This document shows positions 24,953-34,157 of a DNA stretch of 64,000 nucleotides, in pieces. The notes below the pieces were generated by a model. That model worked only from the letters and a program-made list of their open reading frames with translations, ran no database searches and was not told the origin of the DNA. The position numbers were made by a program, and so were the translations under genes. The DNA is from Pseudomonas allokribbensis (lineage in GTDB: Bacteria > Pseudomonadota > Gammaproteobacteria > Pseudomonadales > Pseudomonadaceae): the NCBI RefSeq assembly GCF_014863605.1, contig NZ_CP062252.1, positions 1,993,001-2,057,000 of the forward strand, written 5' to 3'. Numbering within the stretch: position 1 is the first letter of the stretch; every line of letters starts with the position of its first letter.

Positions 24953-27223
24953 ATGTCCGACCGTTTCGAACTCTTCCTCACTTGCCCCAAAGGCCTTGAA
25001 GGCCTGCTCATCGAGGAAGCCGTCGGGCTTGGCCTTGAAGAAGCCCGCGAGCACACCTCCGCCGTGCGTGGCATGGCGACCATGGAAACCGCCTATCGCC
25101 TGTGCCTCTGGTCGCGTCTGGCCAACCGCGTGTTGCTGGTGCTCAAGCGCTTCCCGATGAAAGATGCCGAGGACCTGTATCACGGCGTGCTCGACGTCGA
25201 GTGGCAGGATCACATGCTGGCCGACGGCACCCTGGCCGTTGAATTCAGCGGCCACGGCTCGGGCATCGACAACACCCACTTCGGCGCCTTGAAGGTCAAG
25301 GACGCCATCGTCGACAAACTGCGCACCCCGCAGGGTGACCGCCCAAGCATCGACAAGCTCAACCCGGACCTGCGCATTCACCTGCGTCTGGATCGCGGCG
25401 AAGCGATCCTGTCCCTCGACCTCTCCGGCCACAGCCTGCACCAGCGCGGCTACCGCTTGCAGCAGGGCGCTGCGCCGCTGAAGGAAAACCTCGCGGCGGC
25501 GATCCTGATCCGTTCCGGCTGGCCGCGCATTGCCGCCGAAGGTGGCGCGCTGGCTGACCCGATGTGCGGTGTCGGCACGTTCCTGGTCGAAGCCGGCATG
25601 ATCGCCGCCGACATGGCGCCGAACCTGCGTCGCGAGCAGTGGGGCTTCACCGCCTGGCTCGGTCACGTACCGGCGCTGTGGAAGAAACTGCATGAAGAAG
25701 CTGCCGAGCGTGCTGCTGCCGGTCTGGCCAAGCCACCGCTGTGGATCCGTGGTTATGAAGCCGACCCACGGCTGATCCAGCCGGGCCGCAACAACGTCGA
25801 GCGTGCAGGCCTGAGCGAATGGATCAAAATCTATCAGGGCGAAGTGGCAACCTTCGAACCGCGTCCGGACCAGAACCAGAAAGGTCTGGTGATTTGCAAC
25901 CCGCCGTACGGCGAGCGTCTGGGTGACGAAGCCAGCCTGTTGTACCTCTATCAGAACCTTGGCGAGCGTCTGCGTCAGGCCTGCCTGAACTGGGAAGCGG
26001 CGGTGTTCACCGGCGCGCCGGACCTGGGCAAGCGCATGGGCATCCGCAGCCACAAACAGTATTCGTTCTGGAACGGCGCGCTGCCGTGCAAGCTGCTGTT
26101 GATCAAAGTGCTGCCGGATCAGTTCGTCACCGGCGAGCGTCGTACTCCTGAGCAACGCCAGGCAGAGCGCGAGCAAGCCGCTTACGATCAGACTCCGGAC
26201 GAGCCGCAAGAGCGCAAGTACAACAAGAACGGTAATCCGATCAAACCGACGCCGGCCCCGGCTCCGGTGATCGAGCAGCCGCGCCTGAGCGAAGGCGGGC
26301 AGATGTTTGCCAACCGCCTGCAGAAGAACCTCAAGGCGATGGGCAAGTGGGTCAAGCGCGAAGGCATCGACTGCTACCGCGTCTACGATGCGGACATGCC
26401 GGAATACGCCATGGCCATCGACCTGTACCACGACTGGGTGCACGTTCAGGAATATGCCGCACCTAAATCGATCGACCCGGAAAAGGCCTCGATCCGCATG
26501 TTCGACGCCCTGGCGGCCATCCCGCAGGCGCTGAACATCGACAAGAGCCGCGTGGTGGTCAAGCGCCGCGAGCGTCAGAGCGGCACCAAGCAGTACGAAC
26601 GTCAGGCGGCTCAGGGCAAATTCAACGAAGTCACCGAAGGCGGCGTGAAGCTGCTGGTGAACCTCACCGACTACCTCGACACCGGGTTGTTCCTCGATCA
26701 CCGGCCAATGCGCATGCGGATCCAGAAAGAGGCGGCCGGCAAGCGCTTCCTCAACCTGTTCTGCTACACCGCGACCGCCAGTGTGCACGCCGCCAAGGGC
26801 GGCGCGCGCAGCACCACCAGCGTCGACCTGTCGAAAACCTACCTCGACTGGGCACGCCGCAACCTGTCGCTCAACGGCTTCTCCGACAAGAACCGTCTGG
26901 AGCAGGGCGATGTGATGGCGTGGCTGGAAAGCTGCCGGGAAGAGTACGACCTGATCTTCATCGACCCGCCGACCTTCTCCAACTCCAAACGCATGGAAGG
27001 GATCTTCGACGTGCAGCGTGATCAGGTGCAGTTGATCGACCTGGCCATGGCCCGACTGGCACCGGGCGGGGTGTTGTACTTCTCCAACAACTTCCGCAAG
27101 TTCCAGCTGGAAGACAACCTGGCCGAGCGTTATGCGGTCGAGGAAATCACCGCCAGCACCATCGATCCGGATTTCGCCCGCAACGGCAAGATCCACCGCG
27201 CCTGGAAAATCACGGCCCGTTGA
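24953..27223 (+). CDS. rlmL: bifunctional 23S rRNA methyltransferase RlmKL
   Basis: A 756-residue SAM-dependent enzyme with two methyltransferase halves that modify 23S rRNA at G2445 (m2G) and G2069 (m7G). The N-terminal THUMP domain begins near residue 45. The RlmL half has LADPMCGVGTFLVEAGMIAA and the catalytic VICNPPYGERLG near residue 315. The RlmK half has FLNLFCYTATASVHAAKGGA near 600, and LIFIDPPTFSNSKRM near 665. The internal linker (about 390-440) is Pro/Glu-rich. Standalone gene with its own long leader. Confidence 0.95.
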   Translation: MSDRFELFLTCPKGLEGLLIEEAVGLGLEEAREHTSAVRGMATMETAYRLCLWSRLANRVLLVLKRFPMKDAEDLYHGVLDVEWQDHMLADGTLAVEFSGHGSGIDNTHFGALKVKDAIVDKLRTPQGDRPSIDKLNPDLRIHLRLDRGEAILSLDLSGHSLHQRGYRLQQGAAPLKENLAAAILIRSGWPRIAAEGGALADPMCGVGTFLVEAGMIAADMAPNLRREQWGFTAWLGHVPALWKKLHEEAAERAAAGLAKPPLWIRGYEADPRLIQPGRNNVERAGLSEWIKIYQGEVATFEPRPDQNQKGLVICNPPYGERLGDEASLLYLYQNLGERLRQACLNWEAAVFTGAPDLGKRMGIRSHKQYSFWNGALPCKLLLIKVLPDQFVTGERRTPEQRQAEREQAAYDQTPDEPQERKYNKNGNPIKPTPAPAPVIEQPRLSEGGQMFANRLQKNLKAMGKWVKREGIDCYRVYDADMPEYAMAIDLYHDWVHVQEYAAPKSIDPEKASIRMFDALAAIPQALNIDKSRVVVKRRERQSGTKQYERQAAQGKFNEVTEGGVKLLVNLTDYLDTGLFLDHRPMRMRIQKEAAGKRFLNLFCYTATASVHAAKGGARSTTSVDLSKTYLDWARRNLSLNGFSDKNRLEQGDVMAWLESCREEYDLIFIDPPTFSNSKRMEGIFDVQRDQVQLIDLAMARLAPGGVLYFSNNFRKFQLEDNLAERYAVEEITASTIDPDFARNGKIHRAWKITAR

Positions 27224-27225
27224 CA

Positions 27226-27283
27226 CTCTGATCAGTTGGATCCACAGAGCCTTGATTTTTAAGGCTCTTGGATCCGATCAGAG
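27226..27283. repeat. 58-base nested hairpin between rlmL and the diguanylate cyclase gene
   Basis: Three nested stems: CTCTGATC/GATCAGAG outside, GGATCC/GGATCC in the middle, and GAGCCTT/AAGGCTC inside, around a GATTTTT loop, 21 pairs in all. It begins 3 nt after the rlmL stop. No T tract follows in either direction, so it is not an ordinary intrinsic terminator; it may protect the rlmL mRNA 3' end. Confidence 0.7.
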
Positions 27284-27367
27284 CTAGCCAAATTAGTGGC
27301 TAATAGCTATAACTCACTCACGGCCAATGGGGTTATCCCGCAAGTACTGGCGTAGTGAGTGGCCCTT

Positions 27368-29752
27368 ATGTCGTTGCACCCCGTGCGCCCAAAGATCCTG
27401 GGTTTTATCAGCGAAGAAGTCTCGGCCTGGCTGGTCGCGCTGCTGGTATTGCTCGCCGGCGGGATTCTCACGGGGCTGCTCGCCTGGGCCACCCTCAATC
27501 AGTTTCACAGCCAGTTGCGCCAGCGTTTTCAACTGCTGGCCAATGAGCGCTACAGCCGCATCGAAGAACGTTTTCAGGATCAGGAGCAACGCCTCGATGG
27601 CCTGCGCCGGTTCTTCGCCAACTCCGAATCGGTGTCCCGCGCCGAATTCGACGGCTACACCCAACCTTTATTACTGCGCACCCAGGCCTATTCATTCGCC
27701 TTGCGGGTGAGCGGTTCCGAGCGCGCCGCGTTCGAGCAGCGGGTGCGTGACGAAGGCCTGCCCACCTTCAGCGTGCGTGAACTCAATGCCCGCGGCGAGC
27801 TGCAACTGGCGGCGGCCCGAGATGAATACGTCGTCGTGGTGTACAGCCAGACCCAGAGCCGGCTCGGTTCACCGCTGGGTTATGACTTGCTGGCCCAGCC
27901 GTTGCGTCGCTCGACGCTGGAACGCGCCGATCAGCTCGGCGGCCTGGCGGTGTCGCAGCCGATGCATCTGGTCAGCATCGAGCCGGCCTATGCGCGGGGC
28001 GTGCTGCTGGTGGCGCCGGTACAGCGCGAAGGCGAGCCCAAGTCGTTCGGCTATGTGATGGCGGTGATCAGCATGCGCCAGTTGCTCGCCGATGGCCTGC
28101 CGGACGCGCTGCATGATTACCTGTCGGTACGGATCCTCGATCTGTCGACCAACGATCAGCACGAGGTGTTGTTCGAATCGACCAATGAACCGGCGCCGAG
28201 TGATCTGTCAGCCACGCGGCTGGTGCGCATGGCCGACCACGACTATCAGGTCGATATCTCGCCCAGCGAGTCCTTCCTGCAGGCCAACCATTCGTCGGTT
28301 GGCAGCGTGGTGGTTCTCGGCGGTTTGCTCAGCCTGCTGCTCAGCGCGCTGCTGTACGTGCTGGTCAGTCAGCGTCAGCGGGCCTTGCGCATGGTCGAAC
28401 TGCGCACCCAGGAACTGCATGAGCGTGAACAGGAACTGCGGGGCACCCACGGCCAGTTGCGCGGGGTGCTCAACGCGGCGACTCAAGTGGCGATCATCGC
28501 CACCGACCTGCGCGGCGTGATCAACACCTTCAACCCCGGCGCGGAGCAGATGCTCGGTTACCGCAGCGCCGAGGTGGTCGGCCACATGACCCTGGAAAAC
28601 CTGCATTTTCCTCGGGAGCTGATCACCCGTGCGGCGGAACTGAGCGCCCGCTATGGCAAGGCCATCCCGACCTGCCAGGCGATGCTGGTGGAGGGCGGCG
28701 AAGTCGGCGGGCATGAGGCACGCGAGTGGACGCTGGTGCGCAAGGACGGGAGTCATCTGCCGGTAAACATGCTCGCCACCCCGGTGCTCGATGAGCAGGG
28801 GCTGTGGGTCGGGCACCTGGCGATCTGCATCGATATCACCGAACGCAAGCGCGTCCACGAAGCGTTGGCGGCGCGGGATGTGCTGTTGAAGAAACTCAGC
28901 GCCCACGTTCCGGGTGGGATCTATCAGTTCAAGATGGAGTTCGACGGGCGCTTCAGCGTGATCTACGCCAGCGACGGCATCCGCGAAATCTACGAGCTGG
29001 AACCCGATGTGTTGCTGCTCAATGCCGAATCAATCTTCACTCGGATTCATCCGCAGGACGTCAGCCGCGTACGCAAATCGATCCGCGCCTCGGCGGACAA
29101 CCTCAGCCCGTGGCGCGAGGAATACCGCGTGCAATTGCCCGAGCGCGGCCTGCGCTGGGTGCGCGGCGAAGCGACTCCCGAGGAACTGCCGGGCGGCGGC
29201 GTGCTGTGGCATGGCTACATCTCGGACATTTCCGACCTGAAACGGGTGGAAGAAGAGTTGCGCGCACTGTCGGTGACCGACGCGCTGACCGGCATCCACA
29301 ATCGGCGTTATTTCCAGGAGCGCCTGACCACTGAAATGGCCCGGGTCGAGCGCGGAGGCGGCGAACTGTCGGTGATCATGCTCGATATCGATCACTTCAA
29401 ACGGATCAACGATCAGTACGGCCATGCGGTCGGCGACCGGGTGTTGCAGGCGGTGTGCGAGCGCATCGGCCATCGCCTGCGGCGTACGGATGTGTTCTGT
29501 CGCCTGGGCGGCGAGGAGTTCATGGTGCTGTGCCCGGACATCGACGGTGATCACGCGTACATGCTGGCCGTGGAGCTATGGCAAGGCCTGCGCGGTGCGC
29601 CGGTGGATGTGGTGGGCGTGGTGACGGCCAGTTTCGGGATTGCCAGTTGGCGGCCGGGAGAGGGCGCGGATGCGCTGTTGCTGCGGGCGGATTCGGGGGT
29701 TTACGCGGCGAAGCAGGGTGGGCGGGATCGGGTCGAGCGGCAGATGAACTGA
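27368..29752 (+). CDS. membrane diguanylate cyclase (CHASE-PAS-PAS-GGDEF)
   Basis: A 794-residue signalling protein that makes cyclic di-GMP from two GTP. Order: membrane helix near 17-38, periplasmic CHASE sensor about 70-245, second membrane helix about 308-332, a short coiled coil, PAS domain with PAC about 370-490 (TQVAIIATDLRGVINTFNPG), second PAS about 505-630, then GGDEF about 632-794. The active site is GGEEF (near 714-718) and the inhibitory I-site RxxD (RRTD) lies five residues before it, so feedback inhibition is expected. No EAL domain. ATG 27368 is chosen; GTG 27359 is an alternative. The ligand is unknown. Confidence 0.9.
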   Translation: MSLHPVRPKILGFISEEVSAWLVALLVLLAGGILTGLLAWATLNQFHSQLRQRFQLLANERYSRIEERFQDQEQRLDGLRRFFANSESVSRAEFDGYTQPLLLRTQAYSFALRVSGSERAAFEQRVRDEGLPTFSVRELNARGELQLAAARDEYVVVVYSQTQSRLGSPLGYDLLAQPLRRSTLERADQLGGLAVSQPMHLVSIEPAYARGVLLVAPVQREGEPKSFGYVMAVISMRQLLADGLPDALHDYLSVRILDLSTNDQHEVLFESTNEPAPSDLSATRLVRMADHDYQVDISPSESFLQANHSSVGSVVVLGGLLSLLLSALLYVLVSQRQRALRMVELRTQELHEREQELRGTHGQLRGVLNAATQVAIIATDLRGVINTFNPGAEQMLGYRSAEVVGHMTLENLHFPRELITRAAELSARYGKAIPTCQAMLVEGGEVGGHEAREWTLVRKDGSHLPVNMLATPVLDEQGLWVGHLAICIDITERKRVHEALAARDVLLKKLSAHVPGGIYQFKMEFDGRFSVIYASDGIREIYELEPDVLLLNAESIFTRIHPQDVSRVRKSIRASADNLSPWREEYRVQLPERGLRWVRGEATPEELPGGGVLWHGYISDISDLKRVEEELRALSVTDALTGIHNRRYFQERLTTEMARVERGGGELSVIMLDIDHFKRINDQYGHAVGDRVLQAVCERIGHRLRRTDVFCRLGGEEFMVLCPDIDGDHAYMLAVELWQGLRGAPVDVVGVVTASFGIASWRPGEGADALLLRADSGVYAAKQGGRDRVERQMN

Positions 29753-29767
29753 TCCGGTTTGCCCTGT

Positions 29768-29798
29768 GATCGTTCCCACGCACTGCGTGGGAACGATC
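29768..29798. repeat. palindromic repeat, single hairpin
   Basis: GATCGTTCCCACGC and its exact complement GCGTGGGAACGATC flank ACT: 14 perfect pairs. The same arm appears at 58363-58473 and in part at 48247-48260, so it is a dispersed REP-like element. It sits between converging genes and may act as a transcript end. Confidence 0.85.
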
Positions 29799-29811
29799 TT
29801 GCCGGGGCGGC

Positions 29812-31272
29812 TTACAGAACGGAAGCCGTCTGCGGCGCTCGCGGCTGTTTGTAGAGATCCAGCAGCACCTGATCCAGCACCGACGATGCACCGAACGGCG
29901 CCTTGTCGTTGAGGATCGCCACCACCGCCCAGGTGTTGCCGTTGACGTCGCGGCTGAAGCCGGCGATGGCGCGCACGGTGTTCAGGGTGCCGGTCTTGAC
30001 GTGGGCTTCACCGCGCATCGCGGTGGTCTTCAGGCGTTTGCGCATGGTGCCGTCGGTGCCTGCAATCGGCAGCGAGCTGATGTACTCGGCGGCGTACGGG
30101 CTATGCCACGCGGCTTGCAGCATGGCGGCCATTTCCCGGGCGCTGACGCGCTCGGCTCGTGACAGGCCGGAGCCGTTCTCCATCACCAGGTGCGGCGCGG
30201 TGATGCCTTTCTTCGCCAGCCACTGACGTACCACGCGCTGCGCCGCCTTGGCGTCATCGCCGTCGGCGTCGTTGCGGAATTTCTGGCCCAGGCTCAGGAA
30301 CAGCTGCTGAGCCATGGTGTTGTTACTGTATTTGTTGATGTCGCGGATGATTTCCGCCAGGTCCGGCGAGAACGCACGGGCCAGCACTTTGGCGTTGCTC
30401 GGGGTCGGGGCCAGACGATCCTTGCCCTGGATGCTGCCGCCCAGTTCCTTCCAGATCGCCCGCACGGCGCCGGCGGTGTAGGTCGCGTGGTCGAGCAGCG
30501 ACAGATAAGTCTGCGAGCTGCAGCCTTCGCCCAACTGGCCGGCAACGGTCACGGTGACGCTGCCATCGGCCTGCGGCACCGGGTTGTAGCGCACGCCGCC
30601 GGTGCACTGTTTGGAGTTGAGCGCTTTGACGGTGTTTTCGATGTTGATGCTGGCAATCGGCGGTTCGACCGAAATCAATACCCGGCCATTGTCATTGCGG
30701 GCCACGAAACGCAGGGCCTTGAGGTTGACCAGCAGCGAGTCCGGCTTGACCAGGAACGGCTTGTTCTCGTCGTTGCCGTCATCGTTGAATTCCGGCAGTT
30801 GCGGCTGCACGAAGAAGCTGCGGTCCAGTACCAGGTCGCCGGTGATCTGGGTCACGCCGTTGGCGCGCAGGTCGCGCATCAGCAGCCAGAGTTTTTCCAT
30901 GTTGAGCTTCGGATCGCCGCCGCCCTTGAGGTAGAGGTTGCCGTTGAGGATGCCGCTGTTCAGGTCGCCGTCGGTATAGAACTCGGTTTTCCACTGATGG
31001 TTGGGGCCGAGCATTTCCAGCGCCGCGTAGGTGGTGACCAGTTTCATGGTCGAGGCCGGGTTGACCGACACATCGGCGTTGTACACGGTCGGCGTGCCCG
31101 GGCCGTCCAGCGGCACCATCACCAGCGACAGGGCGCTGGGTTGCAGCTTGCTGGCCTTGAGGGCTTTTTCGACGTTGGGTGTCAGGGCGGTGTTGATGGT
31201 GGCAGCGGAAACAGGCAAGGCCAGGGGCAGAAGAAGGCCGGCCAGGAGCAGAGGACGCAACGATTTGATCAT
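29812..31272 (-). CDS. dacB: D-alanyl-D-alanine carboxypeptidase/endopeptidase (PBP4)
   Basis: A 486-residue periplasmic class C low-mass penicillin-binding protein that trims and cleaves peptidoglycan cross-links. An N-terminal signal peptide (MIKSLRPLLLAGLLLPLALP, cleavage after VSA near 23) is followed by the catalytic domain: SxxK as ASTMKLVT near residue 70, SxN as YSNNTMAQQ near 315, and KTG as HVKTGTLN near 425. A large insertion between the first two motifs is typical of PBP4. In P. aeruginosa, loss of dacB induces AmpC; no ampC is in this window. Confidence 0.95.
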   Translation of the reverse strand: MIKSLRPLLLAGLLLPLALPVSAATINTALTPNVEKALKASKLQPSALSLVMVPLDGPGTPTVYNADVSVNPASTMKLVTTYAALEMLGPNHQWKTEFYTDGDLNSGILNGNLYLKGGGDPKLNMEKLWLLMRDLRANGVTQITGDLVLDRSFFVQPQLPEFNDDGNDENKPFLVKPDSLLVNLKALRFVARNDNGRVLISVEPPIASINIENTVKALNSKQCTGGVRYNPVPQADGSVTVTVAGQLGEGCSSQTYLSLLDHATYTAGAVRAIWKELGGSIQGKDRLAPTPSNAKVLARAFSPDLAEIIRDINKYSNNTMAQQLFLSLGQKFRNDADGDDAKAAQRVVRQWLAKKGITAPHLVMENGSGLSRAERVSAREMAAMLQAAWHSPYAAEYISSLPIAGTDGTMRKRLKTTAMRGEAHVKTGTLNTVRAIAGFSRDVNGNTWAVVAILNDKAPFGASSVLDQVLLDLYKQPRAPQTASVL

Positions 31273-31505
31273 ATGAAATAAAACCCTACAGCCGAGGGGA
31301 AAAAGACGAGGACATGGATGAAAAGGTCCTCAGTGGTCATGAAAGTGTCGGCATTATGCCCCAAGGTGTAACAGCTTGTGCCTTTCGCAAGGGTGCCAAT
31401 TCGTTATTTTTTTACGGGCGGTCGCACGCTCGTCCCGGATAGGCGGGCAATCGCCGCCTTAAACTGGTAAAGTGCCGGCCGTTATTACTTAAGAGGATTG
31501 TTCCA

Positions 31506-31850
31506 ATGGCGACTAACCGTTCCCAGCGTCTGCGCAAAAAACTGTGCGTCGATGAATTTCAAGAGCTGGGTTTCGAACTGAACCTGGGCTTCAAAGAAGA
31601 CCTGTCCGAAGAAGCCATTGACGCTTTCCTCGAAGCATTCATCAAAGAAGCCATGGAAGCCAACGGTCTGGGCTATGTCGGCGGCGACGACTTCGGTCTG
31701 GTTTGCCTGCAGAAGCGTGGCTCGGTCTCCGAAGAGCAGCGCGCTGCTGTCGAAGCCTGGCTGAAAACCCGCTCCGAGCTGACCACCACTGAAATCAGCC
31801 CGCTGCTGGACGTTTGGTATCCGGAAAAGCCGATCAACGCGGCCAAGTGA
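31506..31850 (+). CDS. yggL: YggL family 50S ribosome-binding protein
   Basis: A 114-residue protein of the YggL (DUF469) family, beginning MATNRSQRLRKKLCVDEFQE with the conserved GFELNLGFKEDLSEE and the mid-region GLGYVGGDDFGLVCLQKRGS. The E. coli protein binds the large ribosomal subunit; its detailed role is unsettled. A perfect terminator follows 5 nt after the stop. Confidence 0.88.
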   Translation: MATNRSQRLRKKLCVDEFQELGFELNLGFKEDLSEEAIDAFLEAFIKEAMEANGLGYVGGDDFGLVCLQKRGSVSEEQRAAVEAWLKTRSELTTTEISPLLDVWYPEKPINAAK

Positions 31851-31855
31851 TACTG

Positions 31856-31889
31856 AAAAAAACGGCGACCCGAGGGTCGCCGTTTTTTT
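31856..31889. terminator. bidirectional terminator between yggL and benE
   Basis: AACGGCGACC / GGTCGCCGTT with a CGAG tetraloop, flanked by A5 on the left and T7 on the right. It separates two converging genes. Confidence 0.93.
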
Positions 31890-31908
31890 ATGCCTGCTTT
31901 TTAACAAA

Positions 31909-33099
31909 TCATGCCTTGCGCCAGTTGAGGATCAGCAAGGTCAGCACCCCCGCGACAATTCCCCAGAAGGCCGAACCGATGGAAAACAGCGTCAGCCCCG
32001 ACGCCGTGACCATGAAGGTGATCAGCGCCGCTTCCCGTTCCTTCACCTCGGTCATGGCAATGCTCAAACCGTTGATGATCGAACCGAACAGCGCCAGCGC
32101 GGCAATCGACAGCACCAGTTCCTTGGGCAGCGCGGCAAACAGCGCCGCCAGCGTGGCGCCGAACACCCCGGCAATCCCGTAGAAAATCCCGCACCACACT
32201 GCCGCGGTGTAGCGTTTGTTGCGATCCTCGTGGGCATGGGGCCCGGTGCAGATCGCGGCGCTGATCGCTGCCAGGTTGATGCCGTGGGAGCCGAACGGCG
32301 CCAGCAGCAGCGACGCAATGCCGGTGGTGGTGATCAGCGGAGAGGCCGGTACGTTGTAGCCGTCGGCCCGAAGGACAGCGACGCCGGGCATGTTCTGCGA
32401 GGTCATCGCCACCACGAACAGCGGAATGCCGATGCTGATGGTCGCCGCGAGAGAAAAGTGCGGCGTGGTCCAGACCGGTGTCGCCACTTCCAGGTGAAAA
32501 CCGCTGAAATCCAGCAGCCCCATGAAGCCCGACAGCGCGGTGCCGATCAGCAGCGCGGCCAGCACCGCATAACGCGGCGTCAGGCGTTTGACCAGCAGAT
32601 ACGTGAAGAACATCCCCAGTACCAGCCCGGTGCGGTGCTGCGCGGCGACGAAGATTTCGCTGCCGATCTTGAACAGAATCCCCGCCAGCAAAGCTGCGGC
32701 GAGGGAGGCCGGGATCTTTTTCACCAGCCGTTCGAAGCTGCCGGTCAGGCCGCAGATCGTCACCAGAACCGCACAGGTAATGTAGGCGCCAATGGCTTCG
32801 CCGTAGGTGACGCCGCCGAGGCTGGTGATCAGCAAGGCTGCGCCGGGCGTCGACCAGGCAATCGTGATTGGCGTGCGGTAACGCAGCGAAAGGCCGATCG
32901 AACACACCGCCATGCCGATGGAAATCGCCCAGATCCACGAGGAAATCTGCCCGCTGCTCAGGCCCGCCGCCTGCCCGGCCTGGAACATCAGCACCAGCGA
33001 ACTGGTGTAGCCGGTCATCATCGCGATGAATCCGGCGACGATGGCGGAGGGCGATGTGTCCGCAAAGGGGCGCAGTCGGGTGTGGGTGATTTCGTTCAT
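31909..33099 (-). CDS. benE: BenE family benzoate/aromatic transporter
   Basis: A 396-residue inner-membrane protein with about 11-12 hydrophobic segments. It matches the BenE/YdcO family, a branch related to nucleobase transporters: ATS-like opening SAIVAGFIAMMTGYTSSLVL, PITIAWSTPGAALLITSLGG near 80-100, and MTSQNMPGVAVLRADGYNVP near 230-250. Because the neighbours are purine catabolism genes, a purine substrate is a possible alternative to benzoate. Divergent from a GntR regulator. Confidence 0.85.
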   Translation of the reverse strand: MNEITHTRLRPFADTSPSAIVAGFIAMMTGYTSSLVLMFQAGQAAGLSSGQISSWIWAISIGMAVCSIGLSLRYRTPITIAWSTPGAALLITSLGGVTYGEAIGAYITCAVLVTICGLTGSFERLVKKIPASLAAALLAGILFKIGSEIFVAAQHRTGLVLGMFFTYLLVKRLTPRYAVLAALLIGTALSGFMGLLDFSGFHLEVATPVWTTPHFSLAATISIGIPLFVVAMTSQNMPGVAVLRADGYNVPASPLITTTGIASLLLAPFGSHGINLAAISAAICTGPHAHEDRNKRYTAAVWCGIFYGIAGVFGATLAALFAALPKELVLSIAALALFGSIINGLSIAMTEVKEREAALITFMVTASGLTLFSIGSAFWGIVAGVLTLLILNWRKA

Positions 33100-33218
33100 G
33101 ACAGCGGCGTTCCTTGTTCAAGCCACGGATTTCGGGTTTAAGCCTAAACTCAAACGTAACGATGCGTTGCAATACAGCGGAAGTCACAAACAGCCGTACA
33201 GTCGTGTTGCCACCTTCC

Positions 33219-33230
33219 ATTGTGTACAAT
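33219..33230. promoter_or_regulatory. candidate GntR operator between benE and gntR
   Basis: ATTGTGTACAAT, a palindrome of the TTGT-nn-ACAA type often bound by FCD-class GntR regulators, in the 224-bp gap between two divergent genes. Assigned by form and position only. Confidence 0.45.
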
Positions 33231-33323
33231 CGCGCTGTTTTTTACGCGATACTTGCCAGCGACCCACTGTGCCGTATTACAGTCACGGTCAATTCGCCGC
33301 CGTTCTTCCCGACTCGAGTGCCC

Positions 33324-34088
33324 ATGAACGAACAGTTGCAACCCCTCAAGAAACAACCGCGAGCAGGCAAAGCCGGCCGCAGCGGAACCCAGGACGATAT
33401 TGTCTATGCGCATATCTTCGAGGCCATCCTCGAACAGCGCCTGGCGCCCGGTACAAAGTTGAGCGAAGAAGCGCTGGGGGAAATTTTCGGGGTCAGCCGC
33501 ACCATCATTCGCCGCGCACTCTCGCGCCTGGCCCATGAAGGCGTGGTGCTGTTGCGGCCGAACCGTGGCGCGGTGGTGGCGAGCCCGAGCGTTGAAGAGG
33601 CGCGTCAGGTGTTCCTCGCTCGCCGTCTGGTTGAGCGCGCGATCACTGAACTGGCGGTGCAGCACGCGACGGCCGAGCAAATCGCCGAATTGCGCCAGAT
33701 GGTCAACGACGAACGTGACAGCTTCTCCCGTGGCGATCGCGGTGCCGGCATCCGTCTCTCGGGCGAATTCCACCTGAAACTGGCCGAAGCGGCGAAGAAC
33801 GCGCCATTGATCAGCTTCCAGCGCAGCCTGGTTTCGCAGACTTCGCTGATCATTGCCCAATATGAAAGCGGCAACCGTTCGCACTGTTCCTACGACGAAC
33901 ACACCCAGTTGATCGACGCCATCGAAGCGCGTAACGGCGAGCTGGCGGTGGACCTGATGATGCATCACATGGATCACATCGACAGCAAGCTCAACCTCGA
34001 CGAGGAAAGCGCTTCGGACGATCTGCATGCGGTGTTCTCGCACCTGTTGCAGACCAAGAAGCCGGGGCGTCCGGCGGCCAAGCTCTAA
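33324..34088 (+). CDS. GntR family transcriptional regulator (FCD class)
   Basis: A 254-residue regulator. The winged helix-turn-helix lies about 25-95 (LSEEALGEIFGVSRTIIRRA, then LSRLAHEGVVLLRPNRGAVV). The FCD ligand domain covers 100-230 and holds a His-rich metal/ligand pocket (GEFHLKLAEAA, MHHMDHIDSK). ATG 33324 (MNEQLQPLKK) is chosen; the open frame extends upstream but through the divergent promoter region. Candidate targets are benE and the guaD/xdh genes on either side. Confidence 0.88.
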   Translation: MNEQLQPLKKQPRAGKAGRSGTQDDIVYAHIFEAILEQRLAPGTKLSEEALGEIFGVSRTIIRRALSRLAHEGVVLLRPNRGAVVASPSVEEARQVFLARRLVERAITELAVQHATAEQIAELRQMVNDERDSFSRGDRGAGIRLSGEFHLKLAEAAKNAPLISFQRSLVSQTSLIIAQYESGNRSHCSYDEHTQLIDAIEARNGELAVDLMMHHMDHIDSKLNLDEESASDDLHAVFSHLLQTKKPGRPAAKL

Positions 34089-34106
34089 AGCGAATCGACA
34101 GGCAAT

Positions 34107-34146
34107 AAAAATCCCCCGGACTGCAAAGTACCGGGGGATTTTTTTG
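34107..34146. terminator. bidirectional terminator between gntR and guaD
   Basis: AATCCCCCGG / CCGGGGGATT around an 11-nt loop, with A-rich left and T7 right flanks, between converging genes. Confidence 0.9.
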
Positions 34147-34157
34147 TCCGCAGAAAA

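Noticed and set aside
24929..27226. A 765-codon minus-strand open frame opposite rlmL
   Set aside because: Shadow of rlmL; composition is typical of a reversed high-GC gene and there is no recognisable motif or ribosome-binding site.
31901..33229. A 442-codon frame on the same strand as benE
   Set aside because: Out-of-frame shadow; its translation is Arg/Gly/His-rich and lacks membrane helices, while the other frame is a clear transporter.
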